NCBI GenBank assembly: GCA_937951625.1
Contig: CALFBP010000056.1
Location: forward strand, 1-45,373
Reading direction: 5' to 3'
Length of the DNA stretch: 45,373 nt
Origin: an uncultured Thermoguttaceae bacterium
GTDB lineage: Bacteria > Planctomycetota > Planctomycetia > Pirellulales > Thermoguttaceae
A model generated the notes under the pieces. That model saw only the letters and a program-made list of their open reading frames with translations, ran no database searches and was not told the DNA's origin. The number at the start of each line of letters is the position of its first letter. Position 1 is the stretch's first letter. The position numbers and the translations under genes are program-made. Shown here piece after piece: positions 8,008-17,885 of this stretch.

Positions 8008-8181
8008 GGCCTCGCCCGCAACGCCATCGCAACCCACGTTTCCACGCTGCTGGGAAAGCTTGGTATTTCGCGCAACCGTGGGATGCTGGCATTCCTCTTC
8101 AATCGCCGTTTCGGGTTGATCTCCGGTCGACGGGGCCGCTCCTTTGCCTCGATGACGACGCGTTTTGGTCGGCCTTCTTGA
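8008..8181 (+). pseudogene. Scrap of a LuxR/NarL-type helix-turn-helix
   Basis: Directly after the TAG that ends the methyltransferase fragment, the same frame stays open to TGA at 8179-8181. It starts LARNAIATHVSTLLGKLGIS, which follows the LuxR/NarL recognition-helix pattern (S-x-x-T-V-x-x-H-x-x-x-I-x-x-K-L). The HTH-like part covers about 8008-8097; the rest is Arg-rich and not recognisable. There is no start codon or upstream half of the domain, so I regard it as debris of a second lost gene. Chance resemblance is possible. Confidence 0.4.
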
Positions 8182-8196
8182 AGCCGACAGCAAGGT

Positions 8197-9600
8197 CTAA
8201 TCCCACCACCATTGACCAGGGGCGAGTTTCAAGGCGGTGTCCTGATGGAGTTTGGCTACGCTCCCGTTTTCGTCGGCGAGGATGTTTTCCGGTTTGATGG
8301 CCATCAGGGCCTCGATGCGGACACCGCCCGCGATGGGCGTCATCAACCGGCTGCCGCGCCACACGGTGGCCACGGTCGATTCGACTTGTTTGGGAGCGTT
8401 GTAGACTTCGGTGGGCATGGCCTGCTCGCTGCCGAAGATTTCCATTTTCCAACCGGCCTTACCGTAGAAGTCCTGCTTCTGGATGAAGGCGGCGGCCACA
8501 GTAAGATCGATCAGATTGCGGAGTTCGGCGTAGACCGGGGAGCGTTCGGCCAGGGTGGGGTACTTTTGCGTGAAGCTGGTAACGAACGCCTGGCTGGCCA
8601 TGTTCGAGCGTCCCGAAACTACCCGCTTTCCTCCTTCGGCCACCATCTCGTCCTCGCCGACGAGCTTCACGCCGTCGCCGACCAACTCCATCGCCAGCCC
8701 GTCCTCGCTGGTGCGGACGCAATGGTAATCGGGCACAAAGTACCAACGAAACAAGGCGTTTCGGGCGACCTGGCTGGGGTTGACGCGGTCGATGAAGCTG
8801 GTCATGCGGACCGGCGGTTGTTCCAGCCCGATTCCAATCAACTTCATGCGATAATCCGCTTCGACCAGCACTTGAGCGAAGTGGGTCTTGGGCGAGACGC
8901 CGTTGACCGTCACGTTTTGCATACCCAAGCTGCTTTTCAAGCCTTCGACCAGTCGGGGAGCGACCGCCATTTCCTGGCCGCGCTGAAACGTGGTGGGATT
9001 GCTCCGCAGGAACTGTTGCAGGGCTTCGAGGCCCTCGGGCGTCGGGTCAATGGAACAGCCGATGACCTTCGCGCCCTCGCCGCCGGGCGGGAAGGCCCGC
9101 AATGCCACGACAAGGTCCTGAAGCTGGATCACCGGCCTCCCAGTCTGAATACCGACGATGCGGCCCGATCCGTCGTCGATCCATCCCTCGGCCGGACCGG
9201 CGATCACGATGTCTTTAGTTTCTGGGAAGAAAAAGACGAATCGCAGCCGCTGCAACCCGGCTAGATAGCGCATTTCTTCGGAGAGTACTCCATTGGTTTT
9301 CGCTATGGCTTTCTCCAAGCGGGTGAGGGAGACCTTGCGGAGTTTGCTGGGGGCGAAGGCGTCGCGACCGCTGGCGGCCCGTTGCGCGGCAAGCCGCTCA
9401 CGCGCGGTCAAACCGGCCGTGTCGACCACGGTCTTGGTGCGGACCACCCCTTGGGCGTCGACTTCGATCCCGGAAACGCCAGCGACGTTCTGCTGGTTTT
9501 GATTCTGCTGCTGGGCCTGCGCCGACGAGGACCACGACACGACGGTCAGGGCGACGACCACCACGAGAAGCGTCTGAAGACGGAAGACGCGCGAACGCAT
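8197..9600 (-). CDS. Secreted DUF1598-type protein of unknown function
   Basis: The 467-residue product from the ATG at 9600 (GGAG box 9 bases upstream) has a Sec signal peptide (RLQTLLVVVVALTVVS, cut after AQA near residue 29) and then a Gln/Asn-rich linker. The mature part has a segment DIVIAGPAEGWIDDGSGRIVG near residue 125 and a conserved-looking WYFVPDYHC near 270. The layout fits the planctomycete family I know as DUF1598, whose function is unknown. An upstream TTG or ATG would add up to nine residues, but the signal peptide favours 9600. The stop is TAG. It is downstream of dnaE on the same strand after a 292-base gap and probably has its own promoter. Confidence 0.75.
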   Translation of the reverse strand: MRSRVFRLQTLLVVVVALTVVSWSSSAQAQQQNQNQQNVAGVSGIEVDAQGVVRTKTVVDTAGLTARERLAAQRAASGRDAFAPSKLRKVSLTRLEKAIAKTNGVLSEEMRYLAGLQRLRFVFFFPETKDIVIAGPAEGWIDDGSGRIVGIQTGRPVIQLQDLVVALRAFPPGGEGAKVIGCSIDPTPEGLEALQQFLRSNPTTFQRGQEMAVAPRLVEGLKSSLGMQNVTVNGVSPKTHFAQVLVEADYRMKLIGIGLEQPPVRMTSFIDRVNPSQVARNALFRWYFVPDYHCVRTSEDGLAMELVGDGVKLVGEDEMVAEGGKRVVSGRSNMASQAFVTSFTQKYPTLAERSPVYAELRNLIDLTVAAAFIQKQDFYGKAGWKMEIFGSEQAMPTEVYNAPKQVESTVATVWRGSRLMTPIAGGVRIEALMAIKPENILADENGSVAKLHQDTALKLAPGQWWWD

Positions 9601-9852
9601 GAGCAAGTACTCCATCTGCGCGAACACGATCGGTCCACGCCCCCACGTTCTCGGTCCGGCGGCCGCGATGAGGGCGCGAGGTACTCATTTGAAATGGGCC
9701 ACTCCCTTGATCTTAATTGGCGAAGCTGGGCAAAACAAGCAATTCACTTGGATTTTAGGGGCAGCCGTCAAGAACGCTCCAGGGCATCGAGCTATGACCA
9801 CCTCTGCAATCATTAACGATGCCCCGACCCCTACCGCTTGCCGATAATGGAT

Positions 9853-9881
9853 CGTAAGTTGCTATAAAATAAAAACTTGCG
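9853..9881 (-). terminator. Possible hairpin downstream of dnaE
   Basis: Arms cgtaagtt (9853-9860) and aacttgcg (9874-9881) pair with one G-U/mismatch position around a 13-base AT-rich loop, 12 bases past the dnaE stop. There is no T-run after it in the direction of dnaE, so it is only a weak terminator candidate. Confidence 0.3.
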
Positions 9882-9892
9882 TTTGGAATTGC

Positions 9893-12800
9893 TTATTTGG
9901 GATGCGATTGCCCGGCGAACCGCTCCCTCGAACGGGCCTCGGACCGCCCATTCGACCGGCCGTTGGCCTGGGCTTGACGCGGGGCTGAGCCGTTACCGGG
10001 CGGGGATGAAATAAAGCGGACGTTCTCGGCCCCGAGCAGTTCTTCGACGCGGGCACGCAGTTCCGGGGTCACCTCGACGCGGGGCCGCTGGCACTGGCAC
10101 TTGACTTGCGTGCCATCGGCCAGGCTGACCACGAGTTGCACCTCGCAGGCACCGGGATAGCCGCGGAGGATTTCGTAGAGCCGTTCCAAATGCTCGATGC
10201 CGTGAATCTTTTCGTGAATCCGCAGCACGACAGACTTCGTGCGTCGGGAAGCCAATTCTTCCAAGGGAATCAATTCGTTGACAATCAGGTTGGCCTCGTC
10301 CCCGCCACGTTTGTCGATGACGCCGACGACCGCCAGGACAGCGTCGGCCTGGACCAGTTCGCCGAACCGCTGGAACGGTTCGGGCCAAAGGATGCAGCGG
10401 ATCGTACCCTCGGCGTCCTCCAAGTCGAACATCGCGTACCGGGTGGGGCTTCCCGGCCGGGGGTTTTTGGTGTGGGCGAACTTGATCGCGGAGATCATCC
10501 CGCCGAGCACCACCTCGGCGCGATGGGGCAGCTTGGCCGCCTGGAGCGTGCTGTGCGAGCAGAAGGCGGCCAGCGTCGCCTGGTGTTCGGCCAGCGGATG
10601 GCTGGAGCGATAGAAGCCCAGCACTTCTTTCTCCTTGGCGAGCTTTTCTCGTGGTTCCCAATCGGGGATGTCAGGCAGGCCGGCAACGGCGGACGATGCG
10701 GAAGGCTCTTCCTCTTCGTCGAACAAGGCCAATTGGCCGCAGCGGCGGTCGGCTGCTGCGGCGGCCCCGGCCTGCAACGCGCGGTCGATCCCCTGGAACA
10801 GTCGGGCACGATTGGTGGCGATGCTGTCGAAGGCCCCGGCCTTGACCAGCGATTCGATCGCGGTGCGGTTCACGTCGCCGCTGTCCAGACGTTCGCAGAA
10901 GTCGAAGAGGCTGCGGAACGGGCCGTGGGCCTGGCGGTTGGCCACGATCGCCTCGGCCGCTCCGATGCCGCAGCCCTTGATCGCCCCCAGCCCGAAAAAG
11001 ATCTTGCCCTCCGAGACGGTGAAATCGGCGCCCGAGCGATTCACGTCCGGAGGAACGACTTCGATCCCCATGCGCTGGCAGTCTTCGAGGTGTTCGACCA
11101 GGGAGTCCTTGCGGGTAAAGTTGCGGCCCGGCATGTCGCTGGACAATAGCGCCGCCATGAACTCGACCGGCCAATGGGCCTTGAGATATGCCGTCATATA
11201 AGCGATCAGGGCATAGGCGGTCGAGTGGCTCTTGTTGAAGCCGTAGCCGGCGAATTTTTCGATCAAGCCAAACAGTTCCTCGGCGGTCTTTTTGGGCAGT
11301 CCTTGGGCCTGGGCCCCTTCGATGAATTCTTCGCGGAACTTGGCGATGATCGGCAATTTCTTTTTGCTGATGGCCTTAATGCAGGTGTAGGCGTTGGCCA
11401 GCTTGATCCCGCCCAGCCGATTGAGGATTCGCATCACCTGTTCCTGGTAGACCATCACGCCATGGGTCTCTTCCAGGATTTCCTTCATCACCGGGTGGGG
11501 GTACTCCGCCTTTTTCCGCCCGTGCTTCACTTGGATGTAGTCGTCGACCATGCCGCCCTCCAAGGGGCCTGGGCGGTAGAGGGCGTTGGTGGCGATGATG
11601 TCGCGGAAATGGTCGGGCTTCATTCGCTGCAACAGGTCGCGGATGCCGCCGCTTTCGAGCTGGAAGACCCCTTTGGTCTCGCCGTGGCAGAGCAGGGCGA
11701 AGGTTTTGGGGTCGTCCAGCGGGAAATTGTATGGATCGATCCGCTGGCCGGTCGTCTGCTCGATGAGATCGACGGTCTTGGAGAGGATGGTCAGGTTGCG
11801 GAGTCCGAGGAAGTCCATCTTCAGCAGGCCTGCCCGCTCGACGTCGGCCATGGCCCATTGGGTGATGATTTCCTCCTTGCCGGTTACCCGCTGCAAAGGC
11901 AGATATTCCACCAGCGGCCGGTCGGCGATGACCACGGCGGCGGCGTGCGTGCCCACGTTCCGCGCCAGGCCCTCGACTTGCCGGGCGAGGTCCAGCAGTT
12001 CGCGGACCTCGGGATCGGAGTCGTAGGCCTTCTTCAGGTCTTCGCTGATTTGCAAGGCTTTTTCCAGGGTGATCCCCACTGGCTCGGGCACGAGCGACAC
12101 CACGGCGTTGACGCGCGGCAAGGGCAGGCCCAACGCGCGGCCCACATCACGGATGGCCGCGCGAGCCGCCAACGTGCCGAACGTGCCAATCTGCGCCACG
12201 TTCTCCGTGCCGTATTTCTCCTTGACATACTGGATCACCTCGGCGCGGCGCTGCTGGCAGAAGTCGATGTCGATGTCGGGGGCCTCGCGGCGGTTCTCGT
12301 CCAAAAACCGCTCGAAGAGCAGATCGTACTTCAGCGGGCAGACGTGGCTCAGATACAAGGCATAGGCCACCAAGGACCCCACGCCCGAGCCCCGGGCCGT
12401 GGCCGGAATCCCGTGTTCCCGGGCGAAACGGACAAAGTCCCAAACGATCAAAAAGTAATTGGCAAAGCCCAGCTTGTTGATCACATCCAACTCGCGCTCG
12501 AGGCGATCCATCACCTCTGCCGACAGTTCCCCATCGCGGCAGCGTTGGGGATCATTCCGGTACCGCTCGCGCAGGCCCTGCAAGCACAATTCCCGCAAGA
12601 ACTGCTCGGAAGAAACGCCGTCGGGCGGGGTGAAGACAGGGAAATGCCGCACGCCGATCTCCAATTCCAACTCCACGCGGTCGGCGATTTCCTGGCTGCG
12701 GCGCACGGCGTCTTCGTGGCCGGTGAACACCTGGTACATCTGTTCTGGGCTGCGGAGGTAATACTCTTTCGAGCCCATCCGCATCCGCTTCGTATCGGAG

Positions 12801-13501
12801 CGGAATTTGCCGGTGTTCACGCAGATGAGAATATCTTGGGCGTCGGCGTCGGCGGCGTCGACATAATGCACGTCGCTGGTGGCGACCAGGGGGATGCCGG
12901 TGCGACGAGCGACTTCGACCGCCCCGCGCATCGCCGTGCGCTGCATTTCCGTGCCGTTGTCTTGAATCTCGATGTAGTAGCGGTCGCCGAAAACGTCTCG
13001 ATACCACTCCACGATGCGCAGGGCCTTCGTGAAGTCAGGATCGGAACCCTCCAGGAGCGTTCGATTCAATTCGCTGGAAGCGCATCCACTCAGGCAGATC
13101 AGCCCCTCGCTATGCTCGGCCAAAAGCTGCTTGTCGATTCGGGGGCGGAAGTAGAAGCCTTCGAGAAATGCCGCCGTGGCCAGTTTCAGGAGATTGCGGT
13201 ATCCGATCTTGTTGTACGCCAGCAGCGTCAGATGGGAGCTGGCCTCCTTCATGCTGGCGGCTTCCTTGTGGAAGCGGCTGCCCGGCGCCACGTAGGCCTC
13301 GTAGCCGATGATCGGCTTGATGCCTGCCGCCTAGGCCTTCTGGTAGAACTCCAGCGCGCCGTAGAGATTGCCGTGATCCGTCAGCGCCAGGGCATTCATG
13401 CCCAGCGTCTTGACCCGATCGACCAACCGGTCAATCGAGCTGGCGCCGTCCAACAAACTGTAATGACTGTGGCAATGCAGATGAACAAAAGGAAGACTCA
13501 T
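9893..13501 (-). CDS. dnaE: DNA polymerase III alpha subunit DnaE, interrupted by an in-frame TAG at codon 57
   Basis: This gene encodes the replicative polymerase subunit. From the ATG at 13501 (GAAGGAG, 8-base spacer) the frame has 1202 codons before the final stop. It starts with the PHP domain motif [13 protein letters not shown]. The polymerase core includes [12 protein letters not shown] and PDIDIDF, whose Asp411 and Asp413 match the catalytic aspartates of E. coli DnaE. The end has an OB fold ([12 protein letters not shown]) and a basic tail. Codon 57 is TAG (13331-13333) in the run YQKA[17 protein letters not shown], where related proteins have Lys (AAG). As written, only a 56-residue peptide is made; reinitiation at a GTG at 13291 would lose the start of the PHP domain. 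All other parts look intact. Sequencing error, recent mutation or a second dnaE elsewhere are the main explanations. Confidence 0.93.
13331..13333 (-). other. Premature amber codon inside dnaE
   Basis: On the minus strand these bases read TAG, in frame between Ala56 and Ala58 of DnaE. One base change (AAG to TAG) explains it; no frameshift is needed because the correct frame resumes at the next codon. TAG is a normal stop in this genome, since the MoaD/ThiS-like gene (stop 3656-3658) and the DUF1598 gene end with it. Confidence 0.9.
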
Positions 13502-13961
13502 CCTCCTGACTCCTTCAAACCGCGCCACCTGGTCCCTCCAAGACCGGTGACTTCGCCGAGGCGAATCGCTCCGGCATTTCCGCCGAAAGAAATCGCGCCG
13601 CGGTTCCTGGCGAGAGGCATGGACCGATTCTAACGCGCCGCTTGGAAAATTATAGGCGTCCCCCAAAGAAGAGTTGGTCGGCCCATGTTCTTAAAGCGAA
13701 ACGCCGCAAGCTATTGGATCGGGGCGCAAGTCTTTGATCGCAGGAGCGGGAGGCCGTTTATTGCCGCATCTGTTGTGAAAATACCCCATCCGCCGCGCGA
13801 AACGGAAACTGTCCAGAACTATCCAGTTCCAATCGCGAGCGTGCGAAAAGTTTCTTGCCCGCCAAGAGCAACTCGGGCGAAGGCATGGTAGCTCCCCTCC
13901 AGTTGCGGCAGTCGGGCAACAAAGTCGGGAGACTGACGGATCTCGCTTCCAGACAGGGCTT
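13502..13961. other. Intergenic region between FHA gene and dnaE, no supported gene
   Basis: This is the leader of dnaE (minus strand) and the space after the FHA gene. No gene with a credible start was found. On the minus strand 13819-13960 there is an open, protein-like stretch (for example SPDFVARLPQLEGSYHAF) with no ATG or GTG after the FHA stop; it may be a remnant or chance. Confidence 0.5.
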
Positions 13962-14636
13962 TTAAACCTCGGGTTCCCCGATGGCTTTGATGTAGGCGGC
14001 GAGTCGGGCCTGAAGATCGACGAGGTTTTGCCACTGGCGTTGTTCCAGCGTTACCCGATCTGTTCGCGGCGAACACCGCACGGTCTGGATCAATCCGCGA
14101 AGGCGGAGATGAAAAAACAAGAGTAATTCGGAGAGCTGGGCGGCTTGGCCGGGTTGGAGGTTGGCGGGCAACTCCGGCGGCAACAGGGTGTGCAGGATTT
14201 CCCGGGCGTCGTCCGGATCCCCCCAATGCAATTCGTCTTCCAGGGCGATGCTCGGGCCGTTGTCTCCATCTTCGTCGGCGTCCAGAGGCACTCCCGCCGA
14301 GAGGTCCGCACCGCGGAGCAAGGCCAGCCGTTGGGCGATTTCCTCCGGCGAGCCGAACAACAGCATGGTTCGGCCCAGAGAGATCACGTCGCCGTATCGC
14401 AGCACCCACATCTGCACGCTCTCGCCGTTGACGCGCGTGCCGTTGGTGCTTTGCAAATCGGTGAGCACCAGCTTTTCCTGATCCTCCTGAATTTTCAAAT
14501 GGAATCGGCTCACCCTCTCATCGTTGAGCTGGATCGAGTTGCCTTCCTCGCGTCCGATGGTGACGGGAGTGGGAACCTTCTCAAAGACCTTGCCCCGGTC
14601 AGCTCCGTCCAAAACCCGAAAGGTGACAAGTGCCAT
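13962..14636 (-). CDS. FHA (forkhead-associated) domain protein
   Basis: The 224-residue cytoplasmic protein has an N-terminal FHA domain at about residues 5-95: GREEGN (28-33), SRFHLKI (43-49) and STNGTRVNG (63-71). These supply the conserved Arg, Ser, His and Asn that bind phosphothreonine. The rest (about 100-224) is acidic then Leu/Gln-rich helical and matches nothing I know. FHA domains read signals written by Ser/Thr kinases, and this window encodes one at 6247. A promoter-like element lies 180-210 bases upstream. The dnaE gene follows on the same strand after 460 bases. Confidence 0.9.
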   Translation of the reverse strand: MALVTFRVLDGADRGKVFEKVPTPVTIGREEGNSIQLNDERVSRFHLKIQEDQEKLVLTDLQSTNGTRVNGESVQMWVLRYGDVISLGRTMLLFGSPEEIAQRLALLRGADLSAGVPLDADEDGDNGPSIALEDELHWGDPDDAREILHTLLPPELPANLQPGQAAQLSELLLFFHLRLRGLIQTVRCSPRTDRVTLEQRQWQNLVDLQARLAAYIKAIGEPEV

Positions 14637-14817
14637 GGAAGAACCACTGGAATCGGGACGGGAAGCGTCGAATGCCTTCGAGATCGCGCACTAGCCGTCA
14701 CCTTCAGCCCCGGTCCGAGGGAAGCAAAGCCCGTTCCAGACGTACCCCCGAACGGCAGTCTCATCCCTCGGCCGTACCCGCCAGTACAGCCTTGTCGCGA
14801 TTGGCAAGTTCCCCCCT

Positions 14818-14847
14818 TGTATATCATGCCAGCGAAAGGGCGGTCAA
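14818..14847 (-). promoter_or_regulatory. Sigma-70-type promoter candidate for the FHA gene
   Basis: On the minus strand TTGACC (14842-14847) is followed after 18 bases by TATACA (14818-14823), preceded by TG one base away (extended -10 pattern). It is 182 bases upstream of the FHA start. This was judged by eye; planctomycete promoters are poorly defined. Confidence 0.4.
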
Positions 14848-14911
14848 GACGCCGGGCGACAATTCCGTTTTGGAAGCGACCATCCCGCTGGCGATAGCGC
14901 CCCATGACAAG

Positions 14912-14944
14912 TTCAAGGGTAACGTGTCGGTTTCAAGGGTAACG
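14912..14944. repeat. Two direct copies of a 13-base motif
   Basis: ttcaagggtaacg is present at 14912-14924 and 14932-14944, 20 bases apart, about two helical turns. The copies lie in the gap between the GH38-like and FHA genes. A doubled protein-binding site is possible. Confidence 0.6.
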
Positions 14945-14970
14945 CGTAGGTCTTAGGGCCTAACCCAAAA

Positions 14971-14998
14971 TCCCCTCGCCCACGAGCGGGAGAGGGGA
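14971..14998. repeat. REP-like palindrome downstream of the GH38-like gene
   Basis: The 28-base element pairs TCCCCTC (14971-14977) with GAGGGGA (14992-14998) and CCC (14979-14981) with GGG (14988-14990), with one G-A mismatch and a 6-base loop ACGAGC. It lies 59 bases past the stop of the GH38-like gene. Very similar CCCTCTCCC-type hairpins occur as dispersed repeats in many bacterial genomes; only one copy is in this window. It could also act as a transcription terminator. Confidence 0.55.
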
Positions 14999-15056
14999 TG
15001 TTGTGGGATAAGCTCTTGGTTCGCTCGCATGTTTCCTTGCCACACCACGACCCCAA

Positions 15057-17792
15057 TCATTTGATCAACAGCAGGCTGGTCGGGGCGAATCGCGTCAGCA
15101 TGACTTCCAGCCAGCCGTCCTGCACGGGCACTTCGCCCTCGATCGGCCGACCGCGGAGGTCGCACAGCCGTGCCTTGTGTCCACGGAAGCTCTCGGGCAG
15201 TTTGACCTTGCAGAGGCCGTCTTGCCCGACTTGCTCCCACAACCGCAGCAGCGTCCCTTCGCCATCCGGGTTCGGCCCGAAGGCGGTCACCAGCACGCCT
15301 TTGCGCGAGATTTCGATACCGGCTTGCGTCAGCGGCAGCTTGCCGGCGGGGCCTTCGAAGATAGCCGATAAGCAGGGTGTCCGGGCTTCCCAGGCGGGCG
15401 TGATCAGGTCCGCTTCCGCCCCTTTGCCCGCCACGGACCAGATCCGCACGCGCGAGGTCCACGAACCTCCGATCCACTGCTGGAAATTCGTGCCCCAAAT
15501 CGTATTGAACAGATTGACGAACACCGTAGGCCGTCGAGGCGACCAGTGGCGGGTATAGCGGAAGCCACCCGGTTGACCCAGGCTCACTAAAGGCGAATCC
15601 AGCGGACAAACCCCCACGCCACAGCCGTCCTTACCCACCACCGTCAGGCCGGTATCCACGCCGAAGATTTCAAAATTGGAACCAGGAGCTGTGTCCTGGG
15701 CCGGGTCGATCATCGAGCCTACCCGACCCAAGCGGAACCGTGGCTCCTCGATGGCGAAGGGGAGACAAAGCCAGCCGGCCTCGGGCCAGGGATCGGGTTC
15801 TTTGTCTTGGATCGACCACTCCAGGTCGAGATACGGTTCGTCGGGCGGCAGATGCACGCGCAGTAGGACTTGCTGAACAGCGGCCGTGCGCGGAGGCGAA
15901 ATCGGGACCGAACCCGCCATCACCGGAACGCTCATCAGGCTTGTCTCGCCCTTAAGACCCAGCCGGAGCAAGCTTGCGAAGTGCGATGCAACGGCCGTCG
16001 GCGAGGCCGCGGCGTAAGGAAACGCATCGGCTGGGAACTCTGTGCGGCCGAACTGCCCGACCCACCCCGCCAGCGGCTTCTTGCAATAGGCATCGACGAA
16101 CTGCGCATGCTGGTCCTTATCGAAACGCTCGTACAAATATTGACCGAAACCGTACGGAGCATCGCGGTCGATCAATTCCCGGTCCGATCGTTTATCCACC
16201 AGCGATCGCAGTACGCCGCGGCCAAGGTCGATCTCCACGCGAAACGCCGTGTTTTCCAACGTGGTCACGCTGGAGGGCGTCGAAACCGGCAGCCGGGAAG
16301 CGGCCGCCGCGGGCTTCAACGTTCGGTAACCGAAGGCCGGGATCGCCTCGACCGTCAACCACATTTTGCGTGACCGCGGATCGACGATCGCCGGAACCCT
16401 CGCCCCGGTTACGGCGTCCTGCCAATCCCAATTTTCCCCCCCGCGATCGCAAGGCAGCTCGACAACGGCCTGACGAGGCCAAGGCAAGGAATTGAAGACC
16501 ACGATCCGTCGCCCCTCGACGGCGACCGCGGCCGCTAACGCTTGCATGTGCTCGGCCAAGGCCGGTTCGGCCGCCGCCTGGGCCTTCCGGATGTAGTCGC
16601 CATGTTCGCGGAACGATTCGTCGGCGTACTGGTACTTGCCCGCCGCACGGGCCTCCTTCCACTGCTGACCGTAGATTCGCGGCGAATAATAACGGGAACT
16701 GGCGCCCCAGGTGTGCTCGCTGTAGAGAAAACTTCCTTCATAGGCGGTGCTCAGCGGGCTCGCGGCGTCGGGCGCCTCCACGCCCCAGCAGCCGAGCAAC
16801 GTGTTGAGGATTTCCAGGGCCTGCATCTTTGGGCGTGTTTGCCGCGCCAGGCTTGCCTCCTGAGGCATGGACATGATGCCGTGGATCCACGTGTCGGGCA
16901 TGTCCTTCCGCACGACGGGAAGGGTGGGATTCTGTTTCTCTTCTGCCAGAATGGCGTCGCCAAAGTCCGAAAGCCGCCCCAGGCGGACCTCCACGCCAGG
17001 AAGTTCGCGCTTGGCGCGGGCGAACAGGGCGTCGGTCTCTTTCGGGGTCGGGGGACCGTGGTTGTCGCCCGTGTGGATCAACGCCAACCACGTTTTGTGC
17101 CTCCAGCCCTTCGGTGGCACAAGGTCCGTGCCGTAGCCCTCGGCCGTGTACATCGTCAACAACCGCGAGCCGTCAGGCCCTTCCCACCAGAAGAGCGCGG
17201 GAATGTCGGGCGAGGCGCTGGCCGAATTGCAGCCGAGGTGCAGGAAATCCACGCCCGCCCGTTTCAACACCGTCGGCAGAATCCACGTGTGGCAGGGTAC
17301 GTCGGTCATCTTCGCATCGCGTGGCAGTGGCTGGCCAAACTGCCGGGCCAGACGCGACGAAAACCCTAAGGACCGCACCAGGTCTTCCACGCCCATGGAT
17401 TCGGTATGCGTCGTGCCCGCCAGCGCGTGCCACACCAAGCGACCTTCGCGGATGGCCTTTTCCAATCGGGCCCGGCGGGCGTCATCCTGGCCCGGCCAAA
17501 GAATCTGCGCCATCGGCCAGCCCGGCAGCGTCCACACGAAGCGCTGCTCAGGAGGCAACTTGTCCGTGTGGTCGCAAACCTCCAGGGCCTTGTCGATCAT
17601 CGAGGTGCGATAGCGATCCACGACTTCCCGGGCAAGCTGCGTGTAACCGATGTCGAAATGGGTCTTGAACACGACAATCACCCGCTCGACACCCTGCGGC
17701 TTCGACGCCGTGGCTTCGCCAGCACCACACAGCGGCGCTAGAAGCACCACCAGCAACAGGCCCAACATTTCGCTGACGATTGCCGGCTTCAT
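15057..17792 (-). CDS. Secreted GH38-like (DUF5054-type) glycoside hydrolase
   Basis: The 911-residue protein starts with a signal peptide (MLGLLLVVLLAPLCGAGEA) after a good GGAGG box. The catalytic domain opens with VVFKTHFDIGYT; the His45-x-Asp47 pair matches the zinc-binding HxD at the start of family 38 alpha-mannosidase domains. Later come VPCHTWILP, FWWEGPDGSRLLTMY and a C-terminal beta-sandwich region. The overall pattern is closest to what I know as DUF5054/GH38-like proteins of Bacteroidetes and planctomycetes, likely acting on alpha-mannosides or similar glycans outside the cytoplasm. It is the last gene of an operon with the Gfo/Idh/MocA protein (93-base gap) and the DUF6807 protein. 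The exact substrate cannot be told. Confidence 0.8.
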   Translation of the reverse strand: MKPAIVSEMLGLLLVVLLAPLCGAGEATASKPQGVERVIVVFKTHFDIGYTQLAREVVDRYRTSMIDKALEVCDHTDKLPPEQRFVWTLPGWPMAQILWPGQDDARRARLEKAIREGRLVWHALAGTTHTESMGVEDLVRSLGFSSRLARQFGQPLPRDAKMTDVPCHTWILPTVLKRAGVDFLHLGCNSASASPDIPALFWWEGPDGSRLLTMYTAEGYGTDLVPPKGWRHKTWLALIHTGDNHGPPTPKETDALFARAKRELPGVEVRLGRLSDFGDAILAEEKQNPTLPVVRKDMPDTWIHGIMSMPQEASLARQTRPKMQALEILNTLLGCWGVEAPDAASPLSTAYEGSFLYSEHTWGASSRYYSPRIYGQQWKEARAAGKYQYADESFREHGDYIRKAQAAAEPALAEHMQALAAAVAVEGRRIVVFNSLPWPRQAVVELPCDRGGENWDWQDAVTGARVPAIVDPRSRKMWLTVEAIPAFGYRTLKPAAAASRLPVSTPSSVTTLENTAFRVEIDLGRGVLRSLVDKRSDRELIDRDAPYGFGQYLYERFDKDQHAQFVDAYCKKPLAGWVGQFGRTEFPADAFPYAAASPTAVASHFASLLRLGLKGETSLMSVPVMAGSVPISPPRTAAVQQVLLRVHLPPDEPYLDLEWSIQDKEPDPWPEAGWLCLPFAIEEPRFRLGRVGSMIDPAQDTAPGSNFEIFGVDTGLTVVGKDGCGVGVCPLDSPLVSLGQPGGFRYTRHWSPRRPTVFVNLFNTIWGTNFQQWIGGSWTSRVRIWSVAGKGAEADLITPAWEARTPCLSAIFEGPAGKLPLTQAGIEISRKGVLVTAFGPNPDGEGTLLRLWEQVGQDGLCKVKLPESFRGHKARLCDLRGRPIEGEVPVQDGWLEVMLTRFAPTSLLLIK

Positions 17793-17885
17793 GGGTACAC
17801 CTCCAACGATCGATCGAAGGCACTGCCGGGGAAATCCCCTGGAACTCGTTGTCGAATCGGTGTCGCTGACGCCGGCTTCCGCGAT

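Noticed and set aside
13331-13333. Genome-wide recoding of TAG or programmed readthrough in dnaE
   Set aside because: TAG terminates other genes in the window at places where readthrough would destroy function, and no stimulatory element is obvious after the codon.
11174-13633. Long plus-strand open frame opposite dnaE
   Set aside because: An antisense shadow of a conserved polymerase gene; the translated sequence shows no recognisable domain.
13819-13960. Protein-like minus-strand stretch after the FHA stop codon
   Set aside because: No start codon follows the FHA stop and the frame is continuous only with a shadow of the FHA gene; could be a remnant but cannot be supported.
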